Shown here: in pieces, positions 9,767 to 18,751 of the stretch
Position numbering within the stretch: the stretch's first letter is position 1
Layout: each line of letters begins with the position of its first letter
Source of the DNA: Hydrogenophaga sp.
GTDB taxonomy: Bacteria > Pseudomonadota > Gammaproteobacteria > Burkholderiales > Burkholderiaceae_C
Assembly (NCBI GenBank): GCA_011391495.1
Contig: JAABQK010000004.1
Location: 82,463-146,462 of the forward strand
Direction of reading: 5' to 3'
Length of the DNA: 64,000 nucleotides
Position numbers and translations under genes: made by a program
The notes under the pieces: generated by a model
The model's database searches: none
Seen by the model: the letters and a program-made list of their open reading frames with translations, nothing else
Told to the model about the DNA's origin: nothing

Positions 9767-9806
9767 AGAAACGGACAGACCCGCCTCGGCGGGTCTGTCC
9801 GTTTCT
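9767..9806. terminator. bidirectional rho-independent terminator (19-bp perfect stem)
   Basis: A perfect 19-bp inverted repeat (arms 9767-9785 and 9788-9806) with only two unpaired central bases. It sits between the converging HNH gene and the DUF11 protein gene. The arms begin and end with AGAAAC/GTTTCT, so a short U-run is present in both directions. Confidence 0.8.
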
Positions 9807-9816
9807 GGCGGTGGCG

Positions 9817-11400
9817 TCAGGGAAGGCCGGTGGCCGTGACGGAGCAGGTCACCATCAAGCTCAGGCTGGAGTTGGCGGGGAAGTTGGCGATGCTGATGCC
9901 CGCACCCTGAAGGTTGGCGATGCTCAGCACAGGGGGCGCCGGGCAGGTGGCGCTGCCGCTGGCCACACTGCAGGTCACGCTGGTGCAACTCAGGCCGGTG
10001 GCAACCGGGTCGGTCACCACGGTGTTGGTGGCATTGGCTGGTCCGCTGTTGGCGATCGTGATGGTGTAGGTGGTGGTGGATCCGGCGGTGAGCGTCCCGA
10101 CCGCATTGGTTTTGGTCACGCTCAGGCCTGCTGCCGGTGTCACGGTGGATGTGACCGTGACCACGTTGTTGCTGGGGGTGACGTCGACCGTGGTGCCGGT
10201 CAGGGTGAGGGCCACGGTGTTGGTGGCCGTACCCGAAAAGCTGCTGAGCAGCGGTGCCTGGATGGTGTAGCTGACCGTGGCGTTGATCGACAGGTTGGCG
10301 TAGGTGTTGATGTTGCCGGTGCCGGACGCCGCGCCGCAGGCCGTGGGCAGTGCGGTGGCCGTGCCTGGGCTGGTGACGGCACAGGTCCACGAACTGCCCG
10401 CCACGTTGAAGACCGCGGGGTTGAGTGTGTCGGCGACGGTGACCGAGCCCGCCACGGCAGGCCCCGAATTGCTGGCCCGGATGGTGTAGGTCAGCGTGTT
10501 GCCCTGCAGGGCCACCGTGGGCGTGGCGGTTTTGCTGCCCGAGACATCGCGCGGGAACTCGCGCGAAAGATCCACCAGCCCCGCACCCGAGGCGGTGGTC
10601 AGCGTGGTGGCGTCACCGGTGGAGCTGTTGACGGTGTAGATGACCTGTCCGGCAGGGGCTCCGGAAGCCAGCAGGCAGGGCGTGGTGCAGCCAGGGGCCA
10701 GGTTGCTGACCTCCACCAGGCCGTTGGGTGCGTTGCTGCCCGCAATGTTCAGCGAGCCCACCGTGCTGGCGGTCTGGGTCCCGCCGGCGACCATCTGGGC
10801 GTTGCTCAGCCGGTACAGACGGTAGTTGCCCGTCTGGGTGTTGTCGGAAGACGCCAGGGCGTACAGGTCGCCGTTGTTGACGCAGGCGATGTCGCCCGAG
10901 CCAGAGGTTGGGATGCCGCTGACCACCAGGGTCCGGATCAGCGCACGGGTGCTGGGGTTGATCTGGTACATCTCGAAACCCGCTCCACCCGCACTGCCAT
11001 TGCCCGCCACGTACCAGCGGCCGTCCGGGCAGAAAGTGGAGCGCAGGATGTCGCCGGTGATGGCCGAGGTGATGGCACCGAGGTTGGTGGCCACACCGGT
11101 GGCCGGATTCCAGGTGGCGATCCGTGGCGTGGTGGATGTGGTGCGTTCGATCACGTACAGCAGCCCGTTGATCGGACTCACCGCCATGGCGGAGGATTCG
11201 TAGCCGATCTGCGCCGCGTAGTTGTTGGCAACCCCGGGCGCCGTGGCAGCACCAGTGACGGGGTTGATGACGAAGGTCTGGGTGCGGGAAATACCGTAGG
11301 CCACCTGCGCCTGGCTGATGCCCGCCGCCAGCAGCAGTGCGGTGGTGAGCAAGCCCTTCAGGATGGAGCGCCAGGGTGTCGGCATGTTGACGTGATGCAT
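9817..11400 (-). CDS. secreted protein with two DUF11 repeats
   Basis: A 527-residue protein. The N-terminus (about residues 10-32: basic residues, a hydrophobic stretch, then AGISQAQ) is a Sec signal peptide. Residues 35-290 contain repeated V-x-x-x-N-P-x-T-G-x-x-T-like strands (FVINPVTGAAT, TWNPATGVAT, YTVNSSTGDAT), suggesting a beta-propeller-like region. Two DUF11-type beta-sandwich repeats follow: KTATPTVALQGNTLTYTI near residue 300 and VTKTNAVGTLTAGSTTTYTI near residue 430. It is rich in Thr, Ala, Ser and Gly, with few charged residues. No LPXTG, PEP-CTERM or membrane anchor is seen at the C-terminus, which ends just before the terminator. Function unknown; a secreted or outer-surface protein is likely. 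Confidence 0.75.
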   Translation of the reverse strand: MHHVNMPTPWRSILKGLLTTALLLAAGISQAQVAYGISRTQTFVINPVTGAATAPGVANNYAAQIGYESSAMAVSPINGLLYVIERTTSTTPRIATWNPATGVATNLGAITSAITGDILRSTFCPDGRWYVAGNGSAGGAGFEMYQINPSTRALIRTLVVSGIPTSGSGDIACVNNGDLYALASSDNTQTGNYRLYRLSNAQMVAGGTQTASTVGSLNIAGSNAPNGLVEVSNLAPGCTTPCLLASGAPAGQVIYTVNSSTGDATTLTTASGAGLVDLSREFPRDVSGSKTATPTVALQGNTLTYTIRASNSGPAVAGSVTVADTLNPAVFNVAGSSWTCAVTSPGTATALPTACGAASGTGNINTYANLSINATVSYTIQAPLLSSFSGTATNTVALTLTGTTVDVTPSNNVVTVTSTVTPAAGLSVTKTNAVGTLTAGSTTTYTITIANSGPANATNTVVTDPVATGLSCTSVTCSVASGSATCPAPPVLSIANLQGAGISIANFPANSSLSLMVTCSVTATGLP

Positions 11401-11827
11401 GGGAAATGAACTCGGAGGTCGACGGGGTGGCGGGTCAGGTCAACGACCCTGCATCCGTTCGCGTCGGCAGGGCTTACTTGTCCCCGAGCGGTCTCTCGCA
11501 CTGCCGATGCAGGCTCGGTGGGCGCCGGCGCGAAAGGCCCATGGCCGCGCCACCCGAGGGATGACCGGACGCTTCCCCGACTTGAGGGCGGGCGACGCCT
11601 GGAGGCCCACGCTCCGGGACGGTGCCGAGGCTGGCAGTAACGCTACCGAGGCAGAAAGAATCGGCAAAACGGAAAGGAAGTGTCTGCCCATACACCGCGG
11701 CTGATAACAAAAGTACTCTCATGTTAACCCGCGGTATTCCCTCAAACAGGCCGGCTGCGGCGAGATGGCTCAGATCATGGACGGATGTGTGCCAAATTCA
11801 TCTGTTCGTGACCGTTTCCACGACACC
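11401..11827. other. 427-bp intergenic region, probably a long 5' leader of the DUF11 gene
   Basis: No credible gene is seen here. The half nearest the DUF11 gene is GC-rich and contains a large imperfect stem-loop at 11513-11558 (arms CTCGGTGG... and ...CCACCCGAG around a second internal pairing). An AT-richer patch at about 11695-11750 is the likely promoter zone for the minus-strand DUF11 gene, which would give a leader of roughly 300 bases. No known riboswitch consensus was recognised. Confidence 0.4.
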
Positions 11828-12943
11828 TCAGGCAAATACCCCCGCCGTGTCCTGCATGCGGCTCGACACCTCCCCCAGGTGGTGCAGGGTGTCGCCGAAC
11901 GTCATTTCCAGCTGGGTCAGCTTCTTGAAATAGTGGCTGACAATGTATTCGTCGGTCACGCCGATGCCGCCATGCAATTGCACCGCCTGCTGGCCCACGA
12001 AGCGCATCGACTGGCCCAGCTGCACCTTGGCGCGGGCAAGGGCGCGGCGTCGCTCGTCGGCCGGGGCATTCAGTTTGAGGCAGGCGTAGTAGCTCATGGA
12101 GCGCGCGAGCTCCAGCTGCATCTTCATGTCGGCCACCCGGTGGCGCAGCGCCTGGAAGGTCGCAATCGCCACACCGAACTGTTTGCGCGTGTTCATGTAC
12201 TCGACGGTGATCGCCAGGGTCCTGTCCATCACGCCCACGGCTTCTGCGCAAGTGGCGGCGATGCCGATATCCACCGCGTGTTCCAGCGTGGCAAGGCCAT
12301 CGGTGGTGATCAGGCTGGCCGGGCAGTCGTCGAAGGCCACTTCGGCGGCGCGGCTGCCATCCTGCGTGCGATAGCCGCTCGCGCTCAGGCCGCTGGCGGT
12401 GCGGGGCACGAGAAACAGGGCCATCTGGTCACCGACCATGGCTGGCACGAGGAAGGCATCGGCCTGGTCGCCTGCAGCCACGAGGCTCTTGTGGCCAGAC
12501 ACGATCCAGACGCTACCGGTCTGTCTCGCGGTGGCAGCACACGCACCCAGGCGGTAGCGCGCCTGGCGCTCCTGGTGCGCCAGCACCACCAGGGCCTCAC
12601 CCGATACCAGGCGCGGCAGCCAGTCGGTCCTGACGGCATCCGGGGCATATCCCGAGAGCAGCGCACCGGCGATCAGCGACTGGGCCAGTGGCTCCAGCAC
12701 GATGCCGCGGCCCAGCTCCTCCATCACCACCATACCTTCGGTAGGTCCCATGCCCATGCCGCCATCGGCTTCGTTCACATAAAGGCCCGCCAAGCCGAGT
12801 TCGGCCAGCTCGGCGTAGGCCGAGCGGTCGAATCCACCCGCGGCCACGATGCTGCGGCGGCGTTCGAAGTCGTAGCCCTTGTCCACCCACCTGCGGACCG
12901 CGTCGCGCAACTGTTCCTGGTCGTCGGAAAAATCAAAGTCCAT
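11828..12943 (-). CDS. acyl-CoA dehydrogenase, PimD-like (small-subunit type)
   Basis: A 371-residue flavin acyl-CoA dehydrogenase. The N-terminal helical domain starts MDFDFSDDQEQLRDAVRRW. The middle domain is weak, and the C-terminal helical domain contains RKQFGVAIATFQALRHRVADM and the FAD/CoA-binding LHGGIGVTDEY. The pattern and pairing resemble the small subunit of pimeloyl-CoA dehydrogenase (PimD). Which Glu is the catalytic base was not determined. The open frame extends far upstream out of frame with the next gene, so the ATG at 12943 is chosen from the family N-terminus. It lies 29 bases after its partner and is probably a subunit of the same enzyme. Confidence 0.82.
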   Translation of the reverse strand: MDFDFSDDQEQLRDAVRRWVDKGYDFERRRSIVAAGGFDRSAYAELAELGLAGLYVNEADGGMGMGPTEGMVVMEELGRGIVLEPLAQSLIAGALLSGYAPDAVRTDWLPRLVSGEALVVLAHQERQARYRLGACAATARQTGSVWIVSGHKSLVAAGDQADAFLVPAMVGDQMALFLVPRTASGLSASGYRTQDGSRAAEVAFDDCPASLITTDGLATLEHAVDIGIAATCAEAVGVMDRTLAITVEYMNTRKQFGVAIATFQALRHRVADMKMQLELARSMSYYACLKLNAPADERRRALARAKVQLGQSMRFVGQQAVQLHGGIGVTDEYIVSHYFKKLTQLEMTFGDTLHHLGEVSSRMQDTAGVFA

Positions 12944-12972
12944 GTGTGTCTCCTGTGCTGTCCGCCGCGATG

Positions 12973-14154
12973 TCAACCCAGAACGGTCTGCGCCACGATG
13001 TTGCGCTGCACCTCGTTGCTGCCGCCGTAGATGGTGGTCTTGCGCAGATTGAAGTAGGTCGAGGCCAGCGGCGCATTGGCCGTGACACCACCGGGAAAGT
13101 CGCCTTGCCAGCCGGCTCCCATCGCCTCTTCGATGAACGGCAGGCTGAACGGTCCGGCCGCGAGCATCATCAGTTCGGCGTAGCGCTGCTGGATCTCGCT
13201 GCCCCGGATCTTCAGCAGACCGGCGATGTCGAGCGAGTTCTTGCCCGATTTTTCGGCGCTCAGCACACGCAGCACCAGCATTTCCAGCGCCACCACATCC
13301 ACCTCGAGCAGGGCGATCTGGTCGCGGAAGCGGACGTCTTCCCAGACACCTTCGGTCTTGGCAATGCGCTTCAGGCGTTCCAGCTCGCGCTTGGCACGGT
13401 TCACGTCGGCGATGTTGGTGCGCTCGTGGCTCAGCAGGTGTTTGGCGTAGGTCCAGCCTTTGTTTTCCTCGCCGATCAGGTTGTCGGCCGGTACTTCCAC
13501 GTTGTCGAACCAGACCTCGTTGACTTCGCATTCGCCATCCAGCAGCTTGATCGGGCGCACACTCACGCCGGGCGACTTCATGTCGATCAGCAGGAAGCTG
13601 ATGCCGGTCTGCGGCTTGCCTTCGGTGCTGGTGCGCACCAGGCAGAAGATCCATTCGCCGTACTGGCCCAGCGTGGTCCAGGTCTTCTGGCCGTTGACGA
13701 TGTACTTGTCGCCGTGGCGCTCGGCTCGGCACTTCACCGAGGCCAGGTCCGAGCCGGAGCCGGGTTCGCTGTAACCCTGGCTCCACCAGACTTCACCGCT
13801 GGCGATGCCGGGCAAAAAGCGCTCCTGCTGTTCCTTGTTGCCGAAGGCCATGATCACGGGCGCCACCATCACCGGGCCGAAGGGCACCACGCGCGGCGCT
13901 CCCGCCAAGGCACATTCCTCTTCAAACAGGTGCTTCTGCACCGCGGTCCAGCCCGGGCCGCCGAACTGTTTCGGCCAACCCCAGCCGAGCCAGCCCTTCT
14001 TGCCCAGAATCCTGGCCCAGCGCTGCATGTCGTCGCGCGACAGGCGCAGCGCGTTGTGGACCTTGTGCGCGATGTCGGCGGGCAGGTTGCCCTTCACCCA
14101 GGCTCGAATGTCTTCGCGAAACGCCTGCTCTTCGGGCGTGAATGCCAAATCCAT
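12973..14154 (-). CDS. acyl-CoA dehydrogenase, PimC-like (large-subunit type)
   Basis: A 393-residue acyl-CoA dehydrogenase of full length. The flavin-binding segments are WWSQGYSEPGSGSDLAS (about residues 125-141) and VNGQKTWTT. The substrate-domain end is NEVWFDNVEVPADNLIG, and the C-terminal signature is GGSNEVQRNIVAQ. It resembles the large subunit of pimeloyl-CoA dehydrogenases, enzymes that oxidise medium-chain dicarboxylyl-CoA or related acyl-CoA esters to enoyl-CoA. The chain specificity is inference from family likeness. It is the first gene of a two-gene operon with the PimD-like gene. No thiolase, ligase or hydratase gene is adjacent. Confidence 0.85.
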   Translation of the reverse strand: MDLAFTPEEQAFREDIRAWVKGNLPADIAHKVHNALRLSRDDMQRWARILGKKGWLGWGWPKQFGGPGWTAVQKHLFEEECALAGAPRVVPFGPVMVAPVIMAFGNKEQQERFLPGIASGEVWWSQGYSEPGSGSDLASVKCRAERHGDKYIVNGQKTWTTLGQYGEWIFCLVRTSTEGKPQTGISFLLIDMKSPGVSVRPIKLLDGECEVNEVWFDNVEVPADNLIGEENKGWTYAKHLLSHERTNIADVNRAKRELERLKRIAKTEGVWEDVRFRDQIALLEVDVVALEMLVLRVLSAEKSGKNSLDIAGLLKIRGSEIQQRYAELMMLAAGPFSLPFIEEAMGAGWQGDFPGGVTANAPLASTYFNLRKTTIYGGSNEVQRNIVAQTVLG

Positions 14155-14236
14155 GGAATGTCTCCTTGTTCGGTGCGGGCCGCCCCGTGCAGGTGCGAAC
14201 CCGATGCAGCTGGACAGTTTCGCACGACCGTTCGTT

Positions 14237-14956
14237 TCAGTCCTGTCCGGGCTGCGACAGACCGAGCTGTTCGTGCAGGTTTTGCAGTTGATCCTGCAGC
14301 AGGGCCACCGTGTCCTCCAGGCGGGCGATCCGGCGCGTCAGCAGGATCACGTCGTCTTCGGTCGCGCTGGCGCCAGCGAATGCCGAGGCTGTCTGGAGGG
14401 CCGCCGTGTCCACCGGGCCGCACAGCAGATGGGCCCAGCGCTGCTCGCGCGCGCCCGGTGCCCGCGGCAGCTTCACCACCAGCGCGCCACCCTTTTCAGC
14501 TGACCGGTCCTGCAACTCTTCGAGAAAGGCATCCACCGAGGCGATGTCCAGGAATCGGTACCAGCGCTCGGTGTTCAGACGCAGTTCGCCCGCGGTCTGC
14601 GGACCGCGCAGCATGAGCATGCCCAGCAGCACGGCGGACTGCTCGGGCACACCGACTGCCCGCAGGAAATTGTGTTCGTAGCGGGTGGCGCGTCCACCGC
14701 TGGTCTCGAACACCAGATGGAGCTGACGCAGGCTCTCCAACGCTTCGATGACCAGCCCCTCGGGCAGCTGCATCACCGGCTCGCGGCTGGACTTCTGGTT
14801 GCAGCCGGTCACCAGGGTGTTGAGCGTGAGCGGGTAGCTGTCGGGCACGGTACGCGCTTTTTCCATCAGGGTGCCGAGCACGCGGGCTTCGGCGGGCGAG
14901 AGCGGGCGTTGCCGGACATCGTGGGTGCGGGGCGTGGGGTTGTGGTCTGCGGTCAT
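14237..14956 (-). CDS. yceH: YceH-family (DUF480) protein
   Basis: A 239-residue protein matching the YceH/DUF480 family: [39 protein letters not shown] and [12 protein letters not shown]. The family has two winged-helix domains. This copy adds a C-terminal coiled-coil-like tail ([19 protein letters not shown], about residues 205-230). The cellular role of the family is unclear. It is divergent from purN with only 14 bases between the two start codons. Confidence 0.9.
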   Translation of the reverse strand: MTADHNPTPRTHDVRQRPLSPAEARVLGTLMEKARTVPDSYPLTLNTLVTGCNQKSSREPVMQLPEGLVIEALESLRQLHLVFETSGGRATRYEHNFLRAVGVPEQSAVLLGMLMLRGPQTAGELRLNTERWYRFLDIASVDAFLEELQDRSAEKGGALVVKLPRAPGAREQRWAHLLCGPVDTAALQTASAFAGASATEDDVILLTRRIARLEDTVALLQDQLQNLHEQLGLSQPGQD

Positions 14957-14970
14957 TACACTTCTCGGCC

Positions 14971-15582
14971 ATGTCAGGCGTGAACAAAAACATCGTTATT
15001 CTCATCTCCGGCAGCGGCTCGAACATGGCCGCCATCGCGAAGCTCGCGCAACAGCGTCACTGGCGTGAGCGTTTTGGCGCCCGGGTGGTGGCGGTTCTCA
15101 GCAACAAGGCGGATGCGCCAGGACTGGCCATCGCGCGCGAGCAGGGCATTGCCACCGCCGTGCTGGACCACAAAGGCCATCCTTCGCGCGAGGCCTTCGA
15201 CGCCGCGCTGATGGCCGAGATCGACCGCCACGAGCCTGCGCTGGTGGTGCTGGCGGGCTTCATGCGCATCCTCACGGCCGGGTTTGTGACGCACTACGAA
15301 GGCAGGCTGATCAACATCCACCCCAGCCTGTTGCCAGCATTCACGGGCCTCAACACCCACCGGCGCGCCATCGACATGGGCTGCAGGTTCGCGGGCTGCA
15401 CCGTGCACCGCGTCACGTCTGAACTCGACCACGGCGACATCCTCGACCAGGCCGTGGTGCCCGTGCTGCCCGGCGACACGGCGCAGGCGCTGGCCGAGCG
15501 TGTGCTGACGCAGGAGCACGTCATGTACCCGAGAGTGATTGAACGCCTGCTGGAAAAAATGGCGTCGAGCAACGAGGGGTAG
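14971..15582 (+). CDS. purN: phosphoribosylglycinamide formyltransferase
   Basis: A 203-residue 10-formyltetrahydrofolate-dependent GAR transformylase, the third step of de novo purine synthesis. Visible motifs are [11 protein letters not shown] (GAR phosphate binding, residues 12-22), [20 protein letters not shown] (catalytic Asn-His pair) and the Asp of [11 protein letters not shown] (folate site). Length is normal. The start is ATG at 14971; a GTG at 14980 is possible. It is followed by a dispersed repeat before the converging prfC gene. Confidence 0.95.
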   Translation: MSGVNKNIVILISGSGSNMAAIAKLAQQRHWRERFGARVVAVLSNKADAPGLAIAREQGIATAVLDHKGHPSREAFDAALMAEIDRHEPALVVLAGFMRILTAGFVTHYEGRLINIHPSLLPAFTGLNTHRRAIDMGCRFAGCTVHRVTSELDHGDILDQAVVPVLPGDTAQALAERVLTQEHVMYPRVIERLLEKMASSNEG

Positions 15583-15650
15583 TTCGCCGTGAACGCGGCG
15601 GAACCGGCTTTGCCGGGCCGGGAGCAAAGCCCCCTGGGGGGTGGACGGCC
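15583..15650 (-). repeat. Comamonadaceae-type 3' intergenic repeat, copy C (reverse orientation)
   Basis: This stretch, read on the minus strand, matches the core of the copies at 19985 and 30873 (GGCCCGGCAAAGCCGGTTCCGC). It contains the internal palindrome CCGGCTTTGCCGG and the GC-rich block next to it. It lies immediately 3' of purN and points in the same sense as prfC. Confidence 0.65.
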
Positions 15651-15669
15651 TGCAGGGCCGGCGCGGGGC

Positions 15670-17289
15670 TTACATGCTCTTGTGAAACACCAGCCCCGCG
15701 TGCTCGCGCATCGCATGGAACCTGATCTTGGGCCAGTTCGCTTCCACCGCGCGCAGCGTGGCCTGGTGGTCCACCAGCAGTGTGGGCGCGTCCACCGCAT
15801 CCAGCGCCACGCGGTGGCTGTTGGCGTCGATGAAGCGCTTGAGTTCGACCTCCCCGCCGTCTTCCGGTGCGCAGGTGACCCAGCGCGCCACCTGGTAGGG
15901 GCTGTTCATGATGCGGGCCTTGACGCCGTACTCGTGCTCCAGCCGGTGTGCCACCACCTCGAACTGCAGCTGGCCGACGGCGCCCAGCAGCAGCACCGAA
16001 CCCGCCACCGGGCGGAACACCTGGATCGCACCTTCTTCGCCCAGCTGGGTGAGGCCGGCACGCAGCTGCTTGCTGCGCAGCGGGTCGGCCACTTCCACGC
16101 TGCGGATGATCTCCGGCGCGAAGAAGGGCAGACCGGTGAACTGCAGGCTCTCGCCTTCGGTCAGCGTGTCGCCGAGCTGCAGCACGCCGTGGTTCGGGAT
16201 GCCGATGATGTCGCCGGCATAGGCTTCGTCCAGCAGTTCGCGCCGCTGTGACAGGAAGCTCACCACCGTGTTCGGGCGCAGTTCCTTGCCCGAGCGCACG
16301 ACCTTGAGTTTCATGCCACGCTCGAAATGGCCGCTCGCCACGCGCACGAAGGCGATCCGGTCGCGGTGTGCCGGGTCCATGTTGGCCTGGATCTTGAACA
16401 CCACACCGGTGAATTTGGGTTCCTCCGGGTGCACCACGCGCTGGATGGCGGGGCGGTCGCCCGGGGGCGGTGCCAGGTCCACCAGCGCATCGAGCACCTC
16501 GCGCACGCCGAAGTTGTTGACGGCCGAGCCGAACAGCATGGGCGTCTGCTTGCCGGCGAGGAATTGTTCTTCGTCAAAGGCGGGCGAAGCGCCCTCGACC
16601 AGCTCCAGCTCGTCCTTCGCCTGCTGGAACTCGGCGCCGAAGCGTTTCAGGCTTTCGGGGTTGTCCAGGCCGGACAGCACGTCTTCGTCGCCGCCACGGC
16701 GGTCTTCACCGGCGGCAAACACGCGCATCTGGTCGGTGCGGCGGTCGTACACACCGCGGAACGTCTTGCCCATGCCGACAGGCCAGGTGAACGGCACCAC
16801 CGTCATGCCGAGTTCGCGCTCGATCTCGTCCATCAGGTCCAGCGGTGCCTGCACCTCTCGGTCCATCTTGTTGACGAAGGTGAGGATGGGTGTGTTGCGC
16901 GCGCGGCAGACCTGCAGCAGGCGCCGGGTCTGCGGCTCCACGCCGTTGCCGGCGTCGATCACCATCAGCGCCGCGTCCACGGCGGTCAGCACACGGTAGG
17001 TGTCTTCGCTGAAGTCCTGGTGGCCCGGGGTGTCGAGCAGGTTGATCACACAGTCGCGGTATTCCATCTGCATGACCGAGCTGGCGACCGAGATGCCGCG
17101 CTGCTTCTCGATCTCCATCCAGTCGGACGTGGCGTGGCGCGCGGCCTTGCGTGCTTTCACCGAACCGGCGATGTTGATGGCGCCCGAGAACAGCAGCAGC
17201 TTCTCGGTCAGAGTCGTTTTACCCGCGTCGGGGTGGGAGATGATGGCGAAGGTGCGGCGACGCTTCACCTGTTGGGCGATTTCGGACAT
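15670..17289 (-). CDS. prfC: peptide chain release factor 3
   Basis: A 539-residue translational GTPase of normal length. G1 is SHPDAGKTTLTEKLL (residues 18-32), the effector loop is ISVASSVMQ, G3 is DTPGHQDFSED and G4 is NKMDRE. EF-Tu-like domain 2 and the RF3-specific C-terminal domain (PVVGAVGQLQFEV-like, here SVLLLGAVGQLQFEV) follow. RF3 recycles RF1/RF2 from the ribosome after peptide release. It diverges from the methyltransferase gene with only 35 bases between starts. Confidence 0.96.
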   Translation of the reverse strand: MSEIAQQVKRRRTFAIISHPDAGKTTLTEKLLLFSGAINIAGSVKARKAARHATSDWMEIEKQRGISVASSVMQMEYRDCVINLLDTPGHQDFSEDTYRVLTAVDAALMVIDAGNGVEPQTRRLLQVCRARNTPILTFVNKMDREVQAPLDLMDEIERELGMTVVPFTWPVGMGKTFRGVYDRRTDQMRVFAAGEDRRGGDEDVLSGLDNPESLKRFGAEFQQAKDELELVEGASPAFDEEQFLAGKQTPMLFGSAVNNFGVREVLDALVDLAPPPGDRPAIQRVVHPEEPKFTGVVFKIQANMDPAHRDRIAFVRVASGHFERGMKLKVVRSGKELRPNTVVSFLSQRRELLDEAYAGDIIGIPNHGVLQLGDTLTEGESLQFTGLPFFAPEIIRSVEVADPLRSKQLRAGLTQLGEEGAIQVFRPVAGSVLLLGAVGQLQFEVVAHRLEHEYGVKARIMNSPYQVARWVTCAPEDGGEVELKRFIDANSHRVALDAVDAPTLLVDHQATLRAVEANWPKIRFHAMREHAGLVFHKSM

Positions 17290-17324
17290 AGCCCTTGATT
17301 ATCCCCAATGGGACAATATGACTT

Positions 17325-18593
17325 ATGCACCCCAAAGCCCTTCTGGACGAATGTTCCACCCTGATCGAACAGGTTTTCAAGTTTGACCACCCGACCGATG
17401 CCGTGGTCGCGCGCCGTTTCCGTGAAAACCGCTCGCTGGGTCCGCGTGAGCGCGCGACCTTGTCCGACACGGTTTATGCCATCCTGCGCGAGCGTCTGAA
17501 ATTCGAGTGGCTGGCCCGCTCGGGCAGCGGCTCCAAATGGCGGCGCCTGGCGATCCTTGGGTTTCCTGGCGACCGTGACTTTTTGAAAAGCGCGCTCACC
17601 GAGGTGGAAAAGGCCTGGTGGGACAACTGCCTGAAAGTGACCGATGCCGACCTGATGGCCCAGCACCGCCACAACCTGCCCGATTGGCTCGCCACGGCGT
17701 TGCGCGAGCAGGTGGGCGACGAGTTCGACGCCCTGGCCGAGAGCCTGAACCAGCCGGCCCCGCTCGACCTGCGCGTCAATGTGCTGAAGAAAAAGCGCGA
17801 AGCCGTGCTGGCCGAACTGCGCCAGGCCGGTCTGGCCTGCGAGCCCACACCCTACTCGCCGCTGGGCATCCGTCTGCAGGGCAAGCCATCGCTGGCCAAG
17901 CTGCCGGCATTCGTGCAGGGCGACGTGGAAGTGCAGGACGAAGGCTCGCAACTGCTGGCGCTGCTGCTGGATGCGAAGCGTGGCGAGATGGTGGTGGACT
18001 TTTGTGCCGGCGCCGGTGGCAAGACGCTCGCGATCGGTGCCGCCATGCGCAACAGTGGCCGGCTTTATGCGTTTGACACCTCCGGTCACCGTCTCGATGC
18101 CCTCAAGCCGCGGCTGGCGCGCAGCGGTCTGTCCAACGTGCATCCGGTGGCGATTGCCCACGAACGCGACGACCGCATCAAGCGCCTGGCCGGCAAGATT
18201 GACCGTGTGCTGGTAGACGCGCCCTGTTCCGGGCTGGGCACGCTGCGACGCAGTCCCGACCTGAAATGGCGCCAGACGCCGCAAACCGTGGCGGCGCAGG
18301 CCGAGCTTCAGCTCGCCATCCTGACCAGCGCGGCCCGTCTGCTCAAGCCGGGGGGGCGTCTGGTGTACGCCACCTGCAGCCTGCTGCCCGTCGAAAACGA
18401 AGCGGTGGCCGAGGCCTTCGGGGATGCCCATCCAGGGTTTGAGCCCTTGCCGGTGGCCGATTTGCTTGCGGTCGCTCAGGTGTCTCGGCCCGAAAGCCTG
18501 TGCCAGGGCGAGCTGCATCAATGGCTGCGTTTGTGGCCACATCGGCATGCAACAGACGGCTTTTTCGCCGCGGTATGGCAGAAAAAGCCTTGA
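17325..18593 (+). CDS. RsmB/Nop2-type RNA cytosine-C5 methyltransferase
   Basis: A 422-residue SAM-dependent methyltransferase. An N-terminal NusB-like or linker region (residues 1-150) is followed by the Rossmann domain with VVDFCAGAGGKTLAI (motif I). The conserved catalytic cysteines are in DAPCSGLGTLRRSPDLKW and YATCSLLPVENE. The family methylates cytosine C5 in rRNA or tRNA (RsmB, RsmF, NSUN). The exact target is not readable, and the length and N-terminus are closest to RsmB-like proteins of betaproteobacteria. It may be nearly leaderless, because an A/T-rich CAATAT lies only 6 bases before the start codon. Confidence 0.88.
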   Translation: MHPKALLDECSTLIEQVFKFDHPTDAVVARRFRENRSLGPRERATLSDTVYAILRERLKFEWLARSGSGSKWRRLAILGFPGDRDFLKSALTEVEKAWWDNCLKVTDADLMAQHRHNLPDWLATALREQVGDEFDALAESLNQPAPLDLRVNVLKKKREAVLAELRQAGLACEPTPYSPLGIRLQGKPSLAKLPAFVQGDVEVQDEGSQLLALLLDAKRGEMVVDFCAGAGGKTLAIGAAMRNSGRLYAFDTSGHRLDALKPRLARSGLSNVHPVAIAHERDDRIKRLAGKIDRVLVDAPCSGLGTLRRSPDLKWRQTPQTVAAQAELQLAILTSAARLLKPGGRLVYATCSLLPVENEAVAEAFGDAHPGFEPLPVADLLAVAQVSRPESLCQGELHQWLRLWPHRHATDGFFAAVWQKKP

Positions 18594-18751
18594 AAATTGG
18601 TCAAACTGCCTGACATGCATCGTCAACAGCCGGCAGTCTTGCCCGTGTTTGCTGATTTGTACCCCCGGCCTTAAAATGGAAGGCTGCTTCTCCCCGTGTT
18701 CGGGAAGGGCTGTATTCACCTGCCCATCTGGGGCGGTCGATTAGGAACCCA

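Noticed and set aside
9643..11409. 588-codon frame on the plus strand opposite the DUF11 protein
   Set aside because: It runs through the terminator and opposite a gene with a clear signal peptide and domain repeats; its own translation is Gly/Arg repeats.
11513..11558. c-di-GMP (GEMM) riboswitch before the DUF11 gene
   Set aside because: The conserved GEMM core sequences are not found on either strand; only a GC-rich stem-loop is visible.
17295..17319. Sigma-70 promoter TTGATT / CAATAT between prfC and the methyltransferase gene
   Set aside because: The spacing is only 13 bases, too short for a functional -35/-10 pair.
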